Assembly (NCBI GenBank): GCA_031551145.1
Contig: JAVBNZ010000088.1
Location: forward strand, 1-36,861
Reading direction: 5' to 3'
DNA length: 36,861 nucleotides
DNA from: WRKB01 sp031551145
GTDB taxonomy: Bacteria > Desulfobacterota > Desulfovibrionia > Desulfovibrionales > Desulfovibrionaceae
How positions within the stretch are numbered: position 1 is the first letter of the stretch; every line of letters starts with the position of its first letter. The position numbers and the translations under genes are program-made. Shown here piece after piece: positions 1 to 8,900 of the stretch. The notes under the pieces are model-generated. The model saw nothing but the letters and a program-made list of their open reading frames with translations. It made no database searches and was not told the DNA's origin.

Positions 1-210
1 TCTCGCTTCTTTCGCCGCGAATTCCGCCCGCGCCTCCGCGTCGATGCGTCTGGCCTCCTCGATGGCCGCCGCACGTTCGGGACTGTTCAGCCGCGCATGC
101 ACGCGGGCCGTGGCCGCGTCGTCGCGGGCGAACAAAGGCCCTGCCGCAAAAAACAGCAGGGCCAGGGAAAAAGCCGGGACACACAGAAAAAGACGGGCAG
201 GGCGCGGCAT
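1..210 (-). CDS. Exported protein, N-terminal part only (cut by window edge)
   Basis: An open frame of 70 codons starts at an ATG at 210 and runs off the left edge with no stop. A strong Shine-Dalgarno (AGAGGAG) lies just upstream of the ATG. The first ~28 residues form a classic Sec signal peptide: Arg-containing start (MPRPARLF), hydrophobic core, then a likely cleavage site after LFA and before RDD. The visible mature part is a charged, Ala/Glu/Arg-rich helix (EEARRIDAEARAEF), so the protein is probably periplasmic or a small exported helical protein. I do not recognise the family from this fragment. The next gene to its right on the same strand is the antitoxin, but a terminator separates them, so it is probably an independent unit. 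Confidence 0.7.
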   Translation of the reverse strand, partial: MPRPARLFLCVPAFSLALLFFAAGPLFARDDAATARVHARLNSPERAAAIEEARRIDAEARAEFAAKEAR

Positions 211-322
211 GTGGGTCTCCTCTGTTGCTGCGCGCAAACGCGCCGGCGCGTGGTAGTGACATTTACGGGGAATACGGCAGGGAGCGTATCCTGTTTTATT
301 GCGGGTAAGCAAGGCCCAGCGG

Positions 323-373
323 CAAAAAAGAAAATCCGCCTTTTTGGAAAAAAGTTCAAGAAAAGCGGATTTT
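323..373 (-). terminator. Intrinsic terminator of the toxin-antitoxin operon
   Basis: Perfect 9-bp stem AAAATCCGC (331-339) / GCGGATTTT (365-373). On the minus strand it is followed by a T-rich tail (CTTTTTTG). The 25-base loop can form a further A/T stem. It lies about 36 bp downstream of the antitoxin stop codon. The rest of 211-322 shows no gene. Confidence 0.75.
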
Positions 374-408
374 GTGGTTTAAAATAATGTTTCTTTAGAA
401 AGAATTTT

Positions 409-690
409 TCAGGCAAGCTGGATTTCGAGCTTTCTTCCTAGTGCCCGCGCTGCTTTTTCGAGGGTTTGAAGACTCGCTGCCGGATTCGCAGGGTCAAGAA
501 GACGGTTTACGGAAGCCCGGCTTGTTTTCATCCTGGCCGCAAGCTCGGTCTTGGTAATGCCCGCCTTTTTCATTTCCTGTTCGAACTGCCAAGCGAGAAC
601 GGCCTTTGCGGCATGGGCGGAACACTCTTCAAGGATTCCCTGTTCTTCGAGGAAGCTATCAAATGTAGATCCGACATGGTACTTTTCCAT
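409..690 (-). CDS. XRE-family antitoxin (HigA-like)
   Basis: A 93-aa protein with a helix-turn-helix in its C-terminal half (about residues 44-75: ITKTELAARMKTSRASVNRL), typical of Xre/HigA antitoxins that neutralise a RelE-fold toxin and repress their own operon. The N-terminal ~35 residues are probably the toxin-binding segment. The ATG at 690 has a GAGGTG ribosome-binding site embedded in the end of the toxin gene, and the gap to the toxin stop is 3 nt, so translation is probably coupled. Toxin-first order is typical of HigBA. Family assignment is by motif and context; the exact subfamily is uncertain. Confidence 0.85.
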   Translation of the reverse strand: MEKYHVGSTFDSFLEEQGILEECSAHAAKAVLAWQFEQEMKKAGITKTELAARMKTSRASVNRLLDPANPAASLQTLEKAARALGRKLEIQLA

Positions 691-693
691 AAA

Positions 694-1029
694 TCACCTC
701 AAATTTGCCTTGCGATGCCTCGCAAGATCAAGATCCGCCTTCGGCGTCGCCCGGGTTTTTTTGATAAAGCCATGTAAGAGACACATACTCTCGTTGTGGA
801 TGCAGAAAATGATTCTGGCTGCCCGTCCGCCCGTAATGCTGCTTCTGATTTCCCAGAGGCCTTCCCCAAGAGGGCGACATACCGGCATGCCAACGGGCCA
901 ACCCATTTCCACGATCTTGATGTCTTTGCCGACGAGGGTTGAGTCGGGTTTGCCAAGTGCCGATAGAAATTCCCTCACGGGCTCCCGGCCGGATTCTGAG
1001 CGGGCGAAGGTCGCTGGAAGTTTTTTCAT
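694..1029 (-). CDS. RelE/HigB-family toxin
   Basis: A 111-aa basic protein of the RelE/ParE superfamily (phage Gp49-like/HigB type). Features seen: PVREFLSAL near residue 20, the strand LWEIRSSI followed by ARIIFCIHNESMCLLHGFIKKT (about 60-90), then a basic tail (KADLDLARHRK). Toxins of this family usually cut mRNA on the ribosome; the activity here is inferred from the family. The ATG at 1029 has AAGAG upstream. It precedes and almost abuts the antitoxin gene, forming a two-gene operon with its own promoter and a terminator after the antitoxin. Confidence 0.85.
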   Translation of the reverse strand: MKKLPATFARSESGREPVREFLSALGKPDSTLVGKDIKIVEMGWPVGMPVCRPLGEGLWEIRSSITGGRAARIIFCIHNESMCLLHGFIKKTRATPKADLDLARHRKANLR

Positions 1030-1037
1030 GCGGCTCT

Positions 1038-1076
1038 TGTATCAAAAAAGATACATTTCAAGGGAGAGAGTGTCAA
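1038..1076 (-). promoter_or_regulatory. HigBA promoter with operator over the -10 box
   Basis: On the minus strand TTGACA (1076-1071) is followed after exactly 17 nt by TATCTT (1053-1048), a good sigma-70 promoter. A perfect inverted repeat TGTATC-N6-GATACA (1038-1055) covers the -10 box and ends 9 bp before the toxin ATG. This is where an Xre-type antitoxin would be expected to bind and repress its own operon. Confidence 0.75.
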
Positions 1077-1136
1077 GCCCGTTTCTTCGTTCTTTTCTTT
1101 GCGGGGGCGCCAAAAATGCTGACTGCCGGTGCGCAT

Positions 1137-1154
1137 GTCGCAGCGCGCTGCGAC
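1137..1154 (-). terminator. Possible transcription end of the coo operon
   Basis: An 18-base perfect palindrome GTCGCAGCG/CGCTGCGAC starts 4 bp past the cooF stop codon. It has no proper loop and no immediate T-run (a TTTTT occurs about 20 bp further on), so it is at best a weak intrinsic terminator. Confidence 0.3.
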
Positions 1155-1158
1155 CTTG

Positions 1159-1746
1159 TTATTCCGCCTCGGCTTCGGCTTTTTCGGCCTTGTCGCCCTT
1201 TTCCTTGGGCGGCGGGGGCGGGGGCAGAAGCACGGAGCCGTCGGAGCCGACCATGCTCAGGGCGCGCGCGGGGCAGGCTTCGACGCAGGCCGTAAGCTTC
1301 TTGCCTTCGCTCATGCGCCAGCCCTTGCACATGTCGCAGCGCACGGCCACGTCGTGGCGGGCGCGCTGGGCCATGGTTTCGCCCTCTTCGCCGGGCATGC
1401 CGAGGCGCTCCATGTCGATGGCCCCGTAGGGGCAGACCTGAATGCACATCTTGCAGCCCGCGCAGAACTGCACGCGCATGACGATGTCGCCGCCGGGCTC
1501 CTGCTGGAGGGCCGTGGTGGGGCACACCGCCACGCAGGGCGCGGGCACGCACTGGTGACAGCGCACCGTGGTTTTGAAACCGTCCCCCTTGACGACCTGC
1601 ACGCGCGAGACAAGCTCGTCGCGGCGCTTCATGGCGTCCTTGAAGCTCAGGCCGTGGTGGGCCGCGATGCAGGCCACCTCGCAGCGCCGGCAGGCGCGGC
1701 ATTTATCGGGAACGGCTTCTATATGGTAATGCGGTTGTAGGCTCAT
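1159..1746 (-). CDS. cooF: CooF-like four-cluster ferredoxin subunit
   Basis: A 195-aa iron-sulfur protein of the HydN/CooF type that passes electrons to or from the membrane hydrogenase. Four cysteine groups are visible: Cys16-x2-Cys19-x2-Cys22-x3-Cys26, then CHQCVPAPCVAVC, CAGCKMCIQVC and CDMC...ACVEAC, consistent with four [4Fe-4S] clusters. The C-terminus is a Pro run followed by an acidic/Lys tail (EKAEAEAE), which looks like a flexible extension. The ATG at 1746 has AAGGAG eight bases upstream. It is the last gene of the cooM-to-hypA series but is set apart from hypA by 188 bp holding a repeat element. No cooS (CO dehydrogenase) is in the window, so the electron donor may be another ferredoxin-linked enzyme. 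Confidence 0.88.
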   Translation of the reverse strand: MSLQPHYHIEAVPDKCRACRRCEVACIAAHHGLSFKDAMKRRDELVSRVQVVKGDGFKTTVRCHQCVPAPCVAVCPTTALQQEPGGDIVMRVQFCAGCKMCIQVCPYGAIDMERLGMPGEEGETMAQRARHDVAVRCDMCKGWRMSEGKKLTACVEACPARALSMVGSDGSVLLPPPPPPKEKGDKAEKAEAEAE

Positions 1747-1771
1747 GCCGAAGCTCCTTTCATATAAATAC

Positions 1772-1876
1772 GCGTTTCGCGGTCAAATACCTCGTCAAAG
1801 CCGTTTTTTGCTTCGGTCGAGTACCGAAGAGTATCTCTCCGCAAAAAGACGGCTTTTCCTCGTCTTTGTCGCACGC
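1772..1876 (+). repeat. Intergenic structured repeat, copy R1 (degraded)
   Basis: Shares the family core: TCGTCA in the left module, a T-run/A-run inner stem (GTTTTTTGC / GCAAAAAGAC), the apical GGTCGAGTACC...GAGTA segment and the right module ending CCTCGTCTTTGTCG. The outer arms (GCGTTTCG / GTCGCACGC) pair poorly, so the copy is eroded. It sits between hypA and cooF. Confidence 0.6.
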
Positions 1877-1934
1877 TCCGCTTATTTTTGGACAAGTTCT
1901 AAATCGCCATACTCAAACGTGGATTGAACCCGGC

Positions 1935-2291
1935 TTACGCCGCGGGCGGTTTTTCGGCGGAGATGCTCACGATTTCGCATTCCCGCCCGCCGCTGAATGT
2001 TATGTCCGCACCCCCGCAATGGGGGCAGACAAAGCGGCGGACCGTCAGTTCGAACGCCTGCCCGCATTCCGCGCAGCGCGCGGGCAGGGGGGCTTTTTCC
2101 ACTTCCAGGGCCGCGCCCTCGGCCGCGCTTTTTTCCGCCAGCAGTTCAAAGCAGGCGCATAAGGCGTGCGCCTCCACGGAACTCAACAGGCCGATGCGCA
2201 GGCGTATTTCCGTAATGCGGCGCACCCCGTGCTTTTTCGCCTCTTCCAGCACGATGCGCAATATGCCCTGCGCCAGGGCGGTTTCGTGCAC
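1935..2291 (-). CDS. hypA: Hydrogenase nickel-insertion protein HypA
   Basis: A 118-aa HypA: it delivers nickel to the hydrogenase large subunit. The N-terminus MHETALAQGIL carries the conserved His2 nickel ligand, and the zinc loop has two CxxC pairs (CAEC near residue 73, CPHC near 89). Normal family length is about 113-118 aa. The start codon is GTG at 2291 (GTGCACGAA), needed to give the conserved M-H-E beginning. It lies only 4 nt after cooH with no strong ribosome-binding site, so it is probably translationally coupled. Its place inside the operon suggests a dedicated maturation factor for CooH. Confidence 0.93.
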   Translation of the reverse strand: MHETALAQGILRIVLEEAKKHGVRRITEIRLRIGLLSSVEAHALCACFELLAEKSAAEGAALEVEKAPLPARCAECGQAFELTVRRFVCPHCGGADITFSGGRECEIVSISAEKPPAA

Positions 2292-2295
2292 GGGC

Positions 2296-3405
2296 TCAGC
2301 GCTCCGTGCAGGAAACGCAGGGGTCGATGCTGTTGGTGATCAGGGCCGTGTCCGCCACGGTGCTGTCCTTCATCATCACGGCCAGCGCCTCCCAGTTCAT
2401 GTAGGAAGGCACCCTCCACTTGAGCCGGGCCGGATGGTCGGTATCGTTGGTGCGTATGTAATAGAACACCTCGCCGCGCGGCGCTTCGGAACGGGCCACG
2501 GCCTGGCCGGGACGGATCTGGCGCATGTCCGTCTTGTAGGCGCCGGGGGGCATGTGGGCGCAGCACTGGCGGATGAGCCCGATGGATTCGAAAAGCTCGC
2601 GCAGCCGCACCAGGGCGCGGGAATGCACGCAGCAGCCCTCTTCGGTGATTATGTTGAAGGAAAGCTTGGGATAGGCGGCATAGGGCGAATCCTTGCGCAC
2701 GTCCATCACCAGGCCGGAGCCGCGCGCCACCGGGCCGACCACGCCGAGACGCACGGCGTCTTCGCGCGGCAGCAGGCCGAGACCCCTGGTGCGGCCGAGA
2801 ATCATGGCGTCGGTCGCATAGATGTCCATGATTTCCAGGCAGGAATCCTCGACCTCGCGCAGCTTGTCCGTGATGTAGGCGAGCAGCTCGGGTTCCACGT
2901 CGAATTTTACGCCGCCTATGCAGTTGGAGGCGAGGTTCATGCGGTTGCCGTAGACGGTTTCTTTTATATCCTGCATGATTTCACGCACTTCCATAACATG
3001 CATGAAGAGCGACTTGAAGCCGATAATGTGCGCCTGAATGGCCAGATTGAACAGGTGCGAGGAAACGCGCTTTATTTCCTCGGCCAGCACGCGCAGCCGG
3101 CCGGCGCGCTCCGGAATGGTGAGCATGAGCAGACTTTCCACGGCCATGCAATACGTGAAGGAATGGCTGTTGGAGCAGAGGGAGCAGACGCGCTCGGTCA
3201 ACGTGGTGTTCTGAAAAAGGTTGCGCTGGGTGGCCATGGCTTCCATGCCGCGATGCACGTGGCCGGAGGTCAGCTCCACCTTGCGTATGATTTCTCCGTC
3301 CACCGTGAGGTGGAAATAGACCGGTTCCTCCAGGGCCACGTGCACGGGGCCCAGGGGCAGGGTAAAGTTTTCGGGCGCCGGGGGCGCGGGGGCGTGAACG
3401 CTCAT
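2296..3405 (-). CDS. cooH: Energy-converting [NiFe] hydrogenase large subunit CooH
   Basis: A 369-aa catalytic subunit (group 4 [NiFe] hydrogenase, related to complex I NuoD). The nickel-binding motifs are intact: RVCSLC (Cys74, Cys77) and DPCVSC near the end (Cys363, Cys366). The protein ends three residues after the last cysteine, so there is no C-terminal extension to be cleaved and no maturation protease should be needed, as reported for Rhodospirillum rubrum CooH. It overlaps cooU by 4 nt (ATGA). It should exchange electrons from the CooL cluster with protons/H2 at the cytoplasmic face of the membrane. Confidence 0.95.
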   Translation of the reverse strand: MSVHAPAPPAPENFTLPLGPVHVALEEPVYFHLTVDGEIIRKVELTSGHVHRGMEAMATQRNLFQNTTLTERVCSLCSNSHSFTYCMAVESLLMLTIPERAGRLRVLAEEIKRVSSHLFNLAIQAHIIGFKSLFMHVMEVREIMQDIKETVYGNRMNLASNCIGGVKFDVEPELLAYITDKLREVEDSCLEIMDIYATDAMILGRTRGLGLLPREDAVRLGVVGPVARGSGLVMDVRKDSPYAAYPKLSFNIITEEGCCVHSRALVRLRELFESIGLIRQCCAHMPPGAYKTDMRQIRPGQAVARSEAPRGEVFYYIRTNDTDHPARLKWRVPSYMNWEALAVMMKDSTVADTALITNSIDPCVSCTER

Positions 3406-3986
3406 GAGCGGGCCTCCTCAGGGTTCGCGGACGCCTGCGCGGCGGCGCTTTTTTCTTCGGCCCTGGCCCGATCCTGAAGGATTTTTTCCCACAGGTCCGT
3501 GGTGCAGGCGCCGTTCATCATGATGGAGAGAGGCACGGCCTCGCCCAGTATGCCTTCCTCAATGTCGTCGTCCAGAAAGAGGCGGCGGGGGTTGGGGTGT
3601 CCGTCCACCTGCACGGCGTAAAGCTCGCGCATTTCGCGCTCATGCCAGTCCGCGTTGGGAAAGATGGGCGTGATGGAGGCCACGGCCGGCCATTCCTGGT
3701 CGAGGGTGATGGTGACGGTGTAGATCACGCTTTTGTCCACCTCGAAATGGTAGGCCACGTCCTGCACCGGGTCGGTGAGGCGTTTTTTGTTGTAGGCCGT
3801 GATCATGGTCAGGCGCGCTCCGGCCTCGGCCATAATTTTGGCGGCCTGGGGCAGCCGGCGCGGCGTGGGCAGCACGTACCACACGTAGTCGTTGCCGTAG
3901 GCGTCCTTGGTGCAGTGCGCGCCTTCGCCGCCGGCGCTCAGGGCGTCCAGGGCCGCTTCAAGATTCAGGCGTGTTTCGGGAACCAT
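3402..3986 (-). CDS. cooU: Hydrogenase subunit CooU (NuoC-like)
   Basis: A 194-aa protein matching the complex I 30-kDa/NuoC family; the hallmark segment is IFPNADWHEREMRELYAVQV (about residues 108-127), followed by HPNPRRLFLDDD. It links large and small subunits and carries no metal motif. The start at 3986 has GAGGTG upstream and overlaps the end of cooX by 29 nt; the stop overlaps the cooH start (ATGA). The C-terminal ~25 residues are Ala/Glu-rich and probably flexible. Confidence 0.9.
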   Translation of the reverse strand: MVPETRLNLEAALDALSAGGEGAHCTKDAYGNDYVWYVLPTPRRLPQAAKIMAEAGARLTMITAYNKKRLTDPVQDVAYHFEVDKSVIYTVTITLDQEWPAVASITPIFPNADWHEREMRELYAVQVDGHPNPRRLFLDDDIEEGILGEAVPLSIMMNGACTTDLWEKILQDRARAEEKSAAAQASANPEEARS

Positions 3987-4509
3987 TTTGGGCCACCTCT
4001 AAGATATGGTTTTTCGCGTCTTCCACCCGGCGGCATTTGGCGCAGAGGTGGGTGATGTGCTCCGGGTCGATGTCCGGATTGTAGGCATAGAGCTTTTTCG
4101 CCACCTCAAGGGGCAGGGCGCGCATTTTCACGCCGCAGGCGGTGCAGCTCACATAGGGCACGAACTGCCGTTCCAGCCATTCGTATTTCTGTTCCTGGGG
4201 ATGGGCGTTGTGCCAGTCCGTGGACAGGGTGACGGCCCCGACCGGACAATAGGTGCGGCAGTTGGCGCACAGGCAGCAGGAGTTGTGCCACACCGTGATG
4301 TCGTAGCCTGACTGGTCGGGCCGCTGCTTGATGTTGATGGCCCCGGCCGTGCAGACGTGCTTGCAGATGCCGCAGCCCATGCACAGCTCGGGATCGATCT
4401 TCACCTTGCCGCGAAAGCGCGCCGGCGTGAAGGTTTCGCCCAACGGGAAGGGATCGGTCGAAGGCCCGGCCAGCACGTTGTTGAAAAGTATTTTGAGAAA
4501 GCCCGACAT
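3958..4509 (-). CDS. cooX: Hydrogenase 2x[4Fe-4S] subunit CooX
   Basis: A 183-aa NuoI/HycF-like electron-transfer subunit. Two ferredoxin motifs: Cys43-x2-Cys46-x2-Cys49-x3-Cys53 and Cys78-x2-Cys81-x2-Cys84-x3-Cys88. The C-terminal domain has two further CxxC pairs (122/125 and 156/159), a possible extra metal site. The start was placed at the ATG at 4509 (MSGFLKILFNN) because it has GGAGGGC upstream, lies 1 nt past the cooL stop, and the longer upstream frame overlaps most of cooL. The 3' end overlaps cooU. Confidence 0.9.
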   Translation of the reverse strand: MSGFLKILFNNVLAGPSTDPFPLGETFTPARFRGKVKIDPELCMGCGICKHVCTAGAINIKQRPDQSGYDITVWHNSCCLCANCRTYCPVGAVTLSTDWHNAHPQEQKYEWLERQFVPYVSCTACGVKMRALPLEVAKKLYAYNPDIDPEHITHLCAKCRRVEDAKNHILEVAQNGSRNTPES

Positions 4510-4510
4510 C

Positions 4511-4945
4511 TCAGCCCTCCAGGCGTTTGAGCCAGATGTCGCGCGCGAGCAGCACCCCTTCCAGGATGGACTGGGGCCGCGGCGGACAGCCGGGTATGTT
4601 GACGTCCACGGGAATATAGCGATCGATCGGGCCTTCAATGGAATAGCCCTCGCGGAACACGCCCCCGGAAATGGGGCAGATGCCCACGGCCACCGTCACT
4701 TTGGGCTCCGGAATTTCCTCCCACACCCTGAGCACCCGATCCTTGACCCGCGTGGTCAGCGGGCCGGTGATCAGCACCACGTCGGCATGGCGGGGGCTGC
4801 CGCAGTATTTGCAGCCCAGGCGTTCGACGTCGTAGCGGGGTATGCAGGCCGTGGTGGCCAGTTCCACGTCGCAGCCGTTGCAGGATCCGGCGTTGATGCG
4901 GAACAGCCAGGGGGAACGCACGGAAAGTTTTTTGAGCAGATTCAC
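4511..4945 (-). CDS. cooL: [NiFe] hydrogenase small subunit CooL (NuoB-like)
   Basis: A 144-aa small subunit of the NuoB type with the ligands of a single proximal [4Fe-4S] cluster: Cys22, Cys25, Cys90 and Cys120 (SCNGC, GICPISGG, GCPPRP). The start is GTG at 4945 with AGGAG seven bases upstream. It passes electrons between CooX and the CooH active site. Immediately followed by cooX. Confidence 0.93.
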   Translation of the reverse strand: MNLLKKLSVRSPWLFRINAGSCNGCDVELATTACIPRYDVERLGCKYCGSPRHADVVLITGPLTTRVKDRVLRVWEEIPEPKVTVAVGICPISGGVFREGYSIEGPIDRYIPVDVNIPGCPPRPQSILEGVLLARDIWLKRLEG

Positions 4946-4992
4946 CGTTATCTCCTCTCAACGAGTCGATTTCACAAACAAGCGCCCGTTTT

Positions 4993-5952
4993 TTACAGGA
5001 ACCACACCAGACCGAGGCTGACGAGCGACAGCACGGTGGGGTATTTCACATAGAACCAGAAGGCCTGATCCACGCGGAAACGCCCCGTGGCCGCCTTGAC
5101 CAGCGTGAGCGAAACCACCATGAGCAGCAGGCATTTGAACAGGAACCAGAGCAGATTGAGGAACATGTTGTCCCCCAGCGTGCCGGGAAAAAACATGGTC
5201 ACGCCCAGGCCCAGCACCACAAAGCTTTTCAGGGCCGAGCCGAGTTGAAAGAGCGCCAGCGGCGGGCCGCCGTACTCCAGCAGGGGGCCTTCGATGATTT
5301 CGGTCTCCGCCTCGGGAATGTCGAAGGGCACGACGCCCATGGTCCCCGGCAGGAACATGAGGTAGGCCGCAAAGGCGGGCAGCATGACGGGATTGAAGCC
5401 GAACTGTCCGGCCTGGGCCTGATACCGCACCACTTCGGCCAGCGAGAATTCCGCGCCGCTGCCCAGGCCCTTGCCCGCCATCATGGAGACGGCCAACAGC
5501 ACGCAGAGCAGGGGCAGTTCATAGGCCAGCATCATGACCATCTCGCGCGAAAAGCCCACCGCGCCGAAGGGCGAGCTGGAGGCAGATCCCCCCAGCATGA
5601 GCGCGATGGCCGGGATGGGCAGCAGGTAGAAGATGACCAGCAGATCGCCCGTGTTCATCAGCCCCTGGTAGACGCCGGGAATGGGAATGAAGGCCGCGCA
5701 CACGGCCATGCCGGTAAAGCCCACCACCGGCGCGGCCAAAAAGGCTTTGACGTTGGCCGTTTCGGGGATCAGCGTTTCCTTGGTCAGCAGTTTCGCCACG
5801 TCCAGCCAGGGCTGGACCAGCGGCGGCCCCACGCGGCGCTGGAGGCGGGCCTCCATGCGGCGGTCGAGCGCCTTGAAGAAAAGCCCCACGGTCAGGGCAA
5901 AAATCCCGCCGGGGAAAACAATCATATGCACAAGCGCAAGCAAGGATTCCAT
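4993..5952 (-). CDS. cooK: Membrane subunit CooK (NuoH-like)
   Basis: A 319-aa integral membrane protein of the NuoH/HycD/EchB family, about eight hydrophobic segments. Family signatures: RRVGPPLVQPWLDVAKLLTKE near residue 40 and VPFDIPEAETEIIEGPLLEYGG near 210, with the acidic residues at the quinone/ion-channel entry. It anchors the soluble arm to the membrane and links electron transfer to ion movement. The ATG at 5952 has GAGGAA upstream and follows cooM by 10 nt. Confidence 0.94.
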   Translation of the reverse strand: MESLLALVHMIVFPGGIFALTVGLFFKALDRRMEARLQRRVGPPLVQPWLDVAKLLTKETLIPETANVKAFLAAPVVGFTGMAVCAAFIPIPGVYQGLMNTGDLLVIFYLLPIPAIALMLGGSASSSPFGAVGFSREMVMMLAYELPLLCVLLAVSMMAGKGLGSGAEFSLAEVVRYQAQAGQFGFNPVMLPAFAAYLMFLPGTMGVVPFDIPEAETEIIEGPLLEYGGPPLALFQLGSALKSFVVLGLGVTMFFPGTLGDNMFLNLLWFLFKCLLLMVVSLTLVKAATGRFRVDQAFWFYVKYPTVLSLVSLGLVWFL

Positions 5953-5962
5953 AGCGTTTTCC

Positions 5963-8900
5963 TCAGCTGTTTTTCGGAGCGTGGTCGACCGTGCCGAAAA
6001 GGGCGCGCGTCAGGCCGCCGTATATGCCGGCCGGGTTCATGCGGCTGGTCGCTTCTTCCGGCGGCACGCCGCAGGTGTGCACGGTGGTCGTGCGGCTGTT
6101 GGCTTTAACAAAGCGCATAAGGCCGAACCAGGCCCCGCCGAAGGCCACAAAGACCATAAGCGCCACGGTGGTCGCGTTCCAGGCGGCCGCGCCCGAGGTA
6201 ATGCCCGTCAGGGCCACGTTCAGGGTGGGCACGTCGTATTCCGCGAGAATGCCGTTGATCGGCTCAAGCAACAGGCCGGGGAAGATGCCCGTGATCACCG
6301 CGCCCGCCGAAAGCAGCAGCATGGGCACGAGCATGACCTTCGGCGCTTCCTTCACATCCTCCAGGTCGGGGGCCGGCTGGCCCAGGAAGGCCGCGTGCAG
6401 GAATTTGGCGATGTAGGCCAGCGTGATCACGCTGCCCACCAGGGAGAGCAGGGCCAGGAAGGGTTCACCCGCTTCCATGAGCGCGTGGTAGATGATCCAC
6501 TTCGAGGTGAAGCCGTTGCTCGGCGGCACCCCCACCACGGACAATCCCCCCACGGCAAAGGCCAGCAGGGTCAGGGGCATTTTACGGCCCACGCCGCCCA
6601 GGGAATCCAGAGTGTGCCTGCCGGTTTGCAGCATCACCGCGCCGCAGACCAGGAAGAGCAGATCCTTGAAGAACACGTGGTTGGCCACGTGCAGCAGCCC
6701 GCCCGCCAGACCCAGGCTGGAGCCCACGGCCACGGCGAGCACCATGTAGCCTATCTGGCTCACCGTGGAATAGATGAAGATCAGCTTGAGGTCGGTCTGG
6801 AACAGGGCCTGTACGGCGGCCATGATGATGGTGATGCCGCCTATCCACATGACCGCGTACTGCACAAAGCCCAGGGCCGTTACATCCAGAGCCAGGCCGG
6901 CGGCCAGCGGCACGGCCAGCAGCAGGAAGAGTTTTACGAGCCCCAGAACGGCGCTCTTCAGCAGCACCGAGGAGATATAGCCCGACACCGGCGTGGGCGC
7001 GAGCGCCGGGTGCATCTGCCAATCGATGCGGAAGGGAAGCTGGGCCGCCTTCATCACAAAGCCGACGGCCAGCAGGGCCACGGCCGCCGCGACCGTCGGG
7101 GAGGCGAAGCCTTCCGGCCCGGCGGGGTACAGCGCTTCTATGGAGGCGGAAAGCGGGCAGGCCGGCCCCAGCAGGGCCATGCCCACAAAGATGAAGCCCG
7201 CCCCGAACACGTTGAAGAGAAAGTATTTGAAGGCCTCGCGCAGGGCGTCGCGCGTGGCCTCGTGGGCAATGGCCATATAGAGCGCCCAGGAACTCATGAT
7301 CTCCCAGAAGAGGAAGAAGCTGAACAGGTATTTGGCGGAGGCGATGCCGATCAGCCCGGCGCACATGCAGCAGAAGGCGGAATAAAAGCGCCACTGCTGC
7401 GTGCCGTGATCCAGATAGCCCACGGCGTAGGCCATGTTCAGCGCGCCCACCAGGGGCACGATCAGGGCGAAGGCGTAAGAAAGCGTATCCAGCTCCCGCG
7501 CGGCGACCGCCACGCAGAGCGCCGAGGCCAGCAGCACCATTACGGCCGCCCAGCCGGCGCGGGCCGGGTTTTTCCGCAGCAGCGCGGGCAGCAGGGCCCC
7601 GGCAAAGGGCAGGACGACATAGACGGGCCAGTGCACGACGATGGAGTCGAACACGCTCTGCATTTGCGGGGACATGACGAAAAAGGCGTCCGCCGCCGGC
7701 CGCACAAGGTCGGTCACCAGTTGCGGAGCCAGACCGGGCAGCAGGCAGCAGGCGGCCAACAGGGCCAGAGCGGCCCGCATGGCCAAGGGAGCTTCCTCGA
7801 CCTCGGGCGCGTCGGCGGGGCGTTCTTCAAAGACCAGGGTGCGCAGAATGCGCGTGTAATAGATCAGGCCGATCAGGCTGCCGACGAGCACGGCGGCGGC
7901 CAGTTCCACATGCCCGGCCGAGACGCAGGCCTGGATCATCAGGTATTTGCTCATGAACGCGCCGAAGGGGGGCAGACCCATCACGGAGATAATGCCCACA
8001 ACCATACAGCTCACCGTCCAGGGCATCTGTCTGCCCAGGCCGGCCAGATCGGAAAGCCTGCGAGAGCCGGCGCGCAGAATCAGCGCGCCCGCGCCGAGAA
8101 AGAGCAGGTCTTTCATGATCGCGTGGTTGATCACATGGGCCAGCGCGCCCACGGTCGCCAGCCAAGTGCCCAGGCCGAGCACCAGGGTGATTTCGCCGAG
8201 CTGGCCCAGGGTGGAATAGGCCAGCATGCGTTTGATGTCGCTCTGCTTCAGGGCCATGATTTCGCCGTAGGCCAGGGTGAAGGCCCCCATGAGCGTGACG
8301 CACCAGCCGAACCAGCTGAAGCCGGACGGACCGGTCAGGCGTTCCAGAGCCGGGCCGCCCAGGCCCATGATCAGCACGAGGCCGAAAATGCCCATCTTGG
8401 TGATCAGCCCGGAAAGCGGGCCGGAAATCGAGGAAGGCGCGGCCGGGTGGGCGTCGGGCAGCCAGGAATGCAGGGGCACCAAGCCCGCCTTGACGGCCAG
8501 ACCCGCCAACAGCAGCGCCAGGGCGATCTGAAGCATCTGCGGCGTCAGGCCGGCAAGGGCCGCGTTCACGATGTCGGGGTTGAACTCTCCCCCGCTCAGC
8601 AGCAGGAGGCCGGGCAGCATGAGGAACGCGCCGCCCGCGCACATGACGTAGTATTTTTTGGCCGCGTTCAGGGCCACGTGATCGCCTTCGTGCGCCACCA
8701 GGAAGTAGGAGGCAAAGGTCATCAGCTCCCAGTAGCCGTAAAAGCCGCCGGGCTCCGTGCTCGTCACTATGCCCGCCAGCGAGGCGAAGGTGAGCGGCAG
8801 GAAGAAATAATAGGCCGCCGGCCTGCGGCTGTGGGCCATGTAGCCCCAGGAATAGAGCGTCACGATGACGCCCACGCCCGTCACCAGCAGGGTGAAAAGG

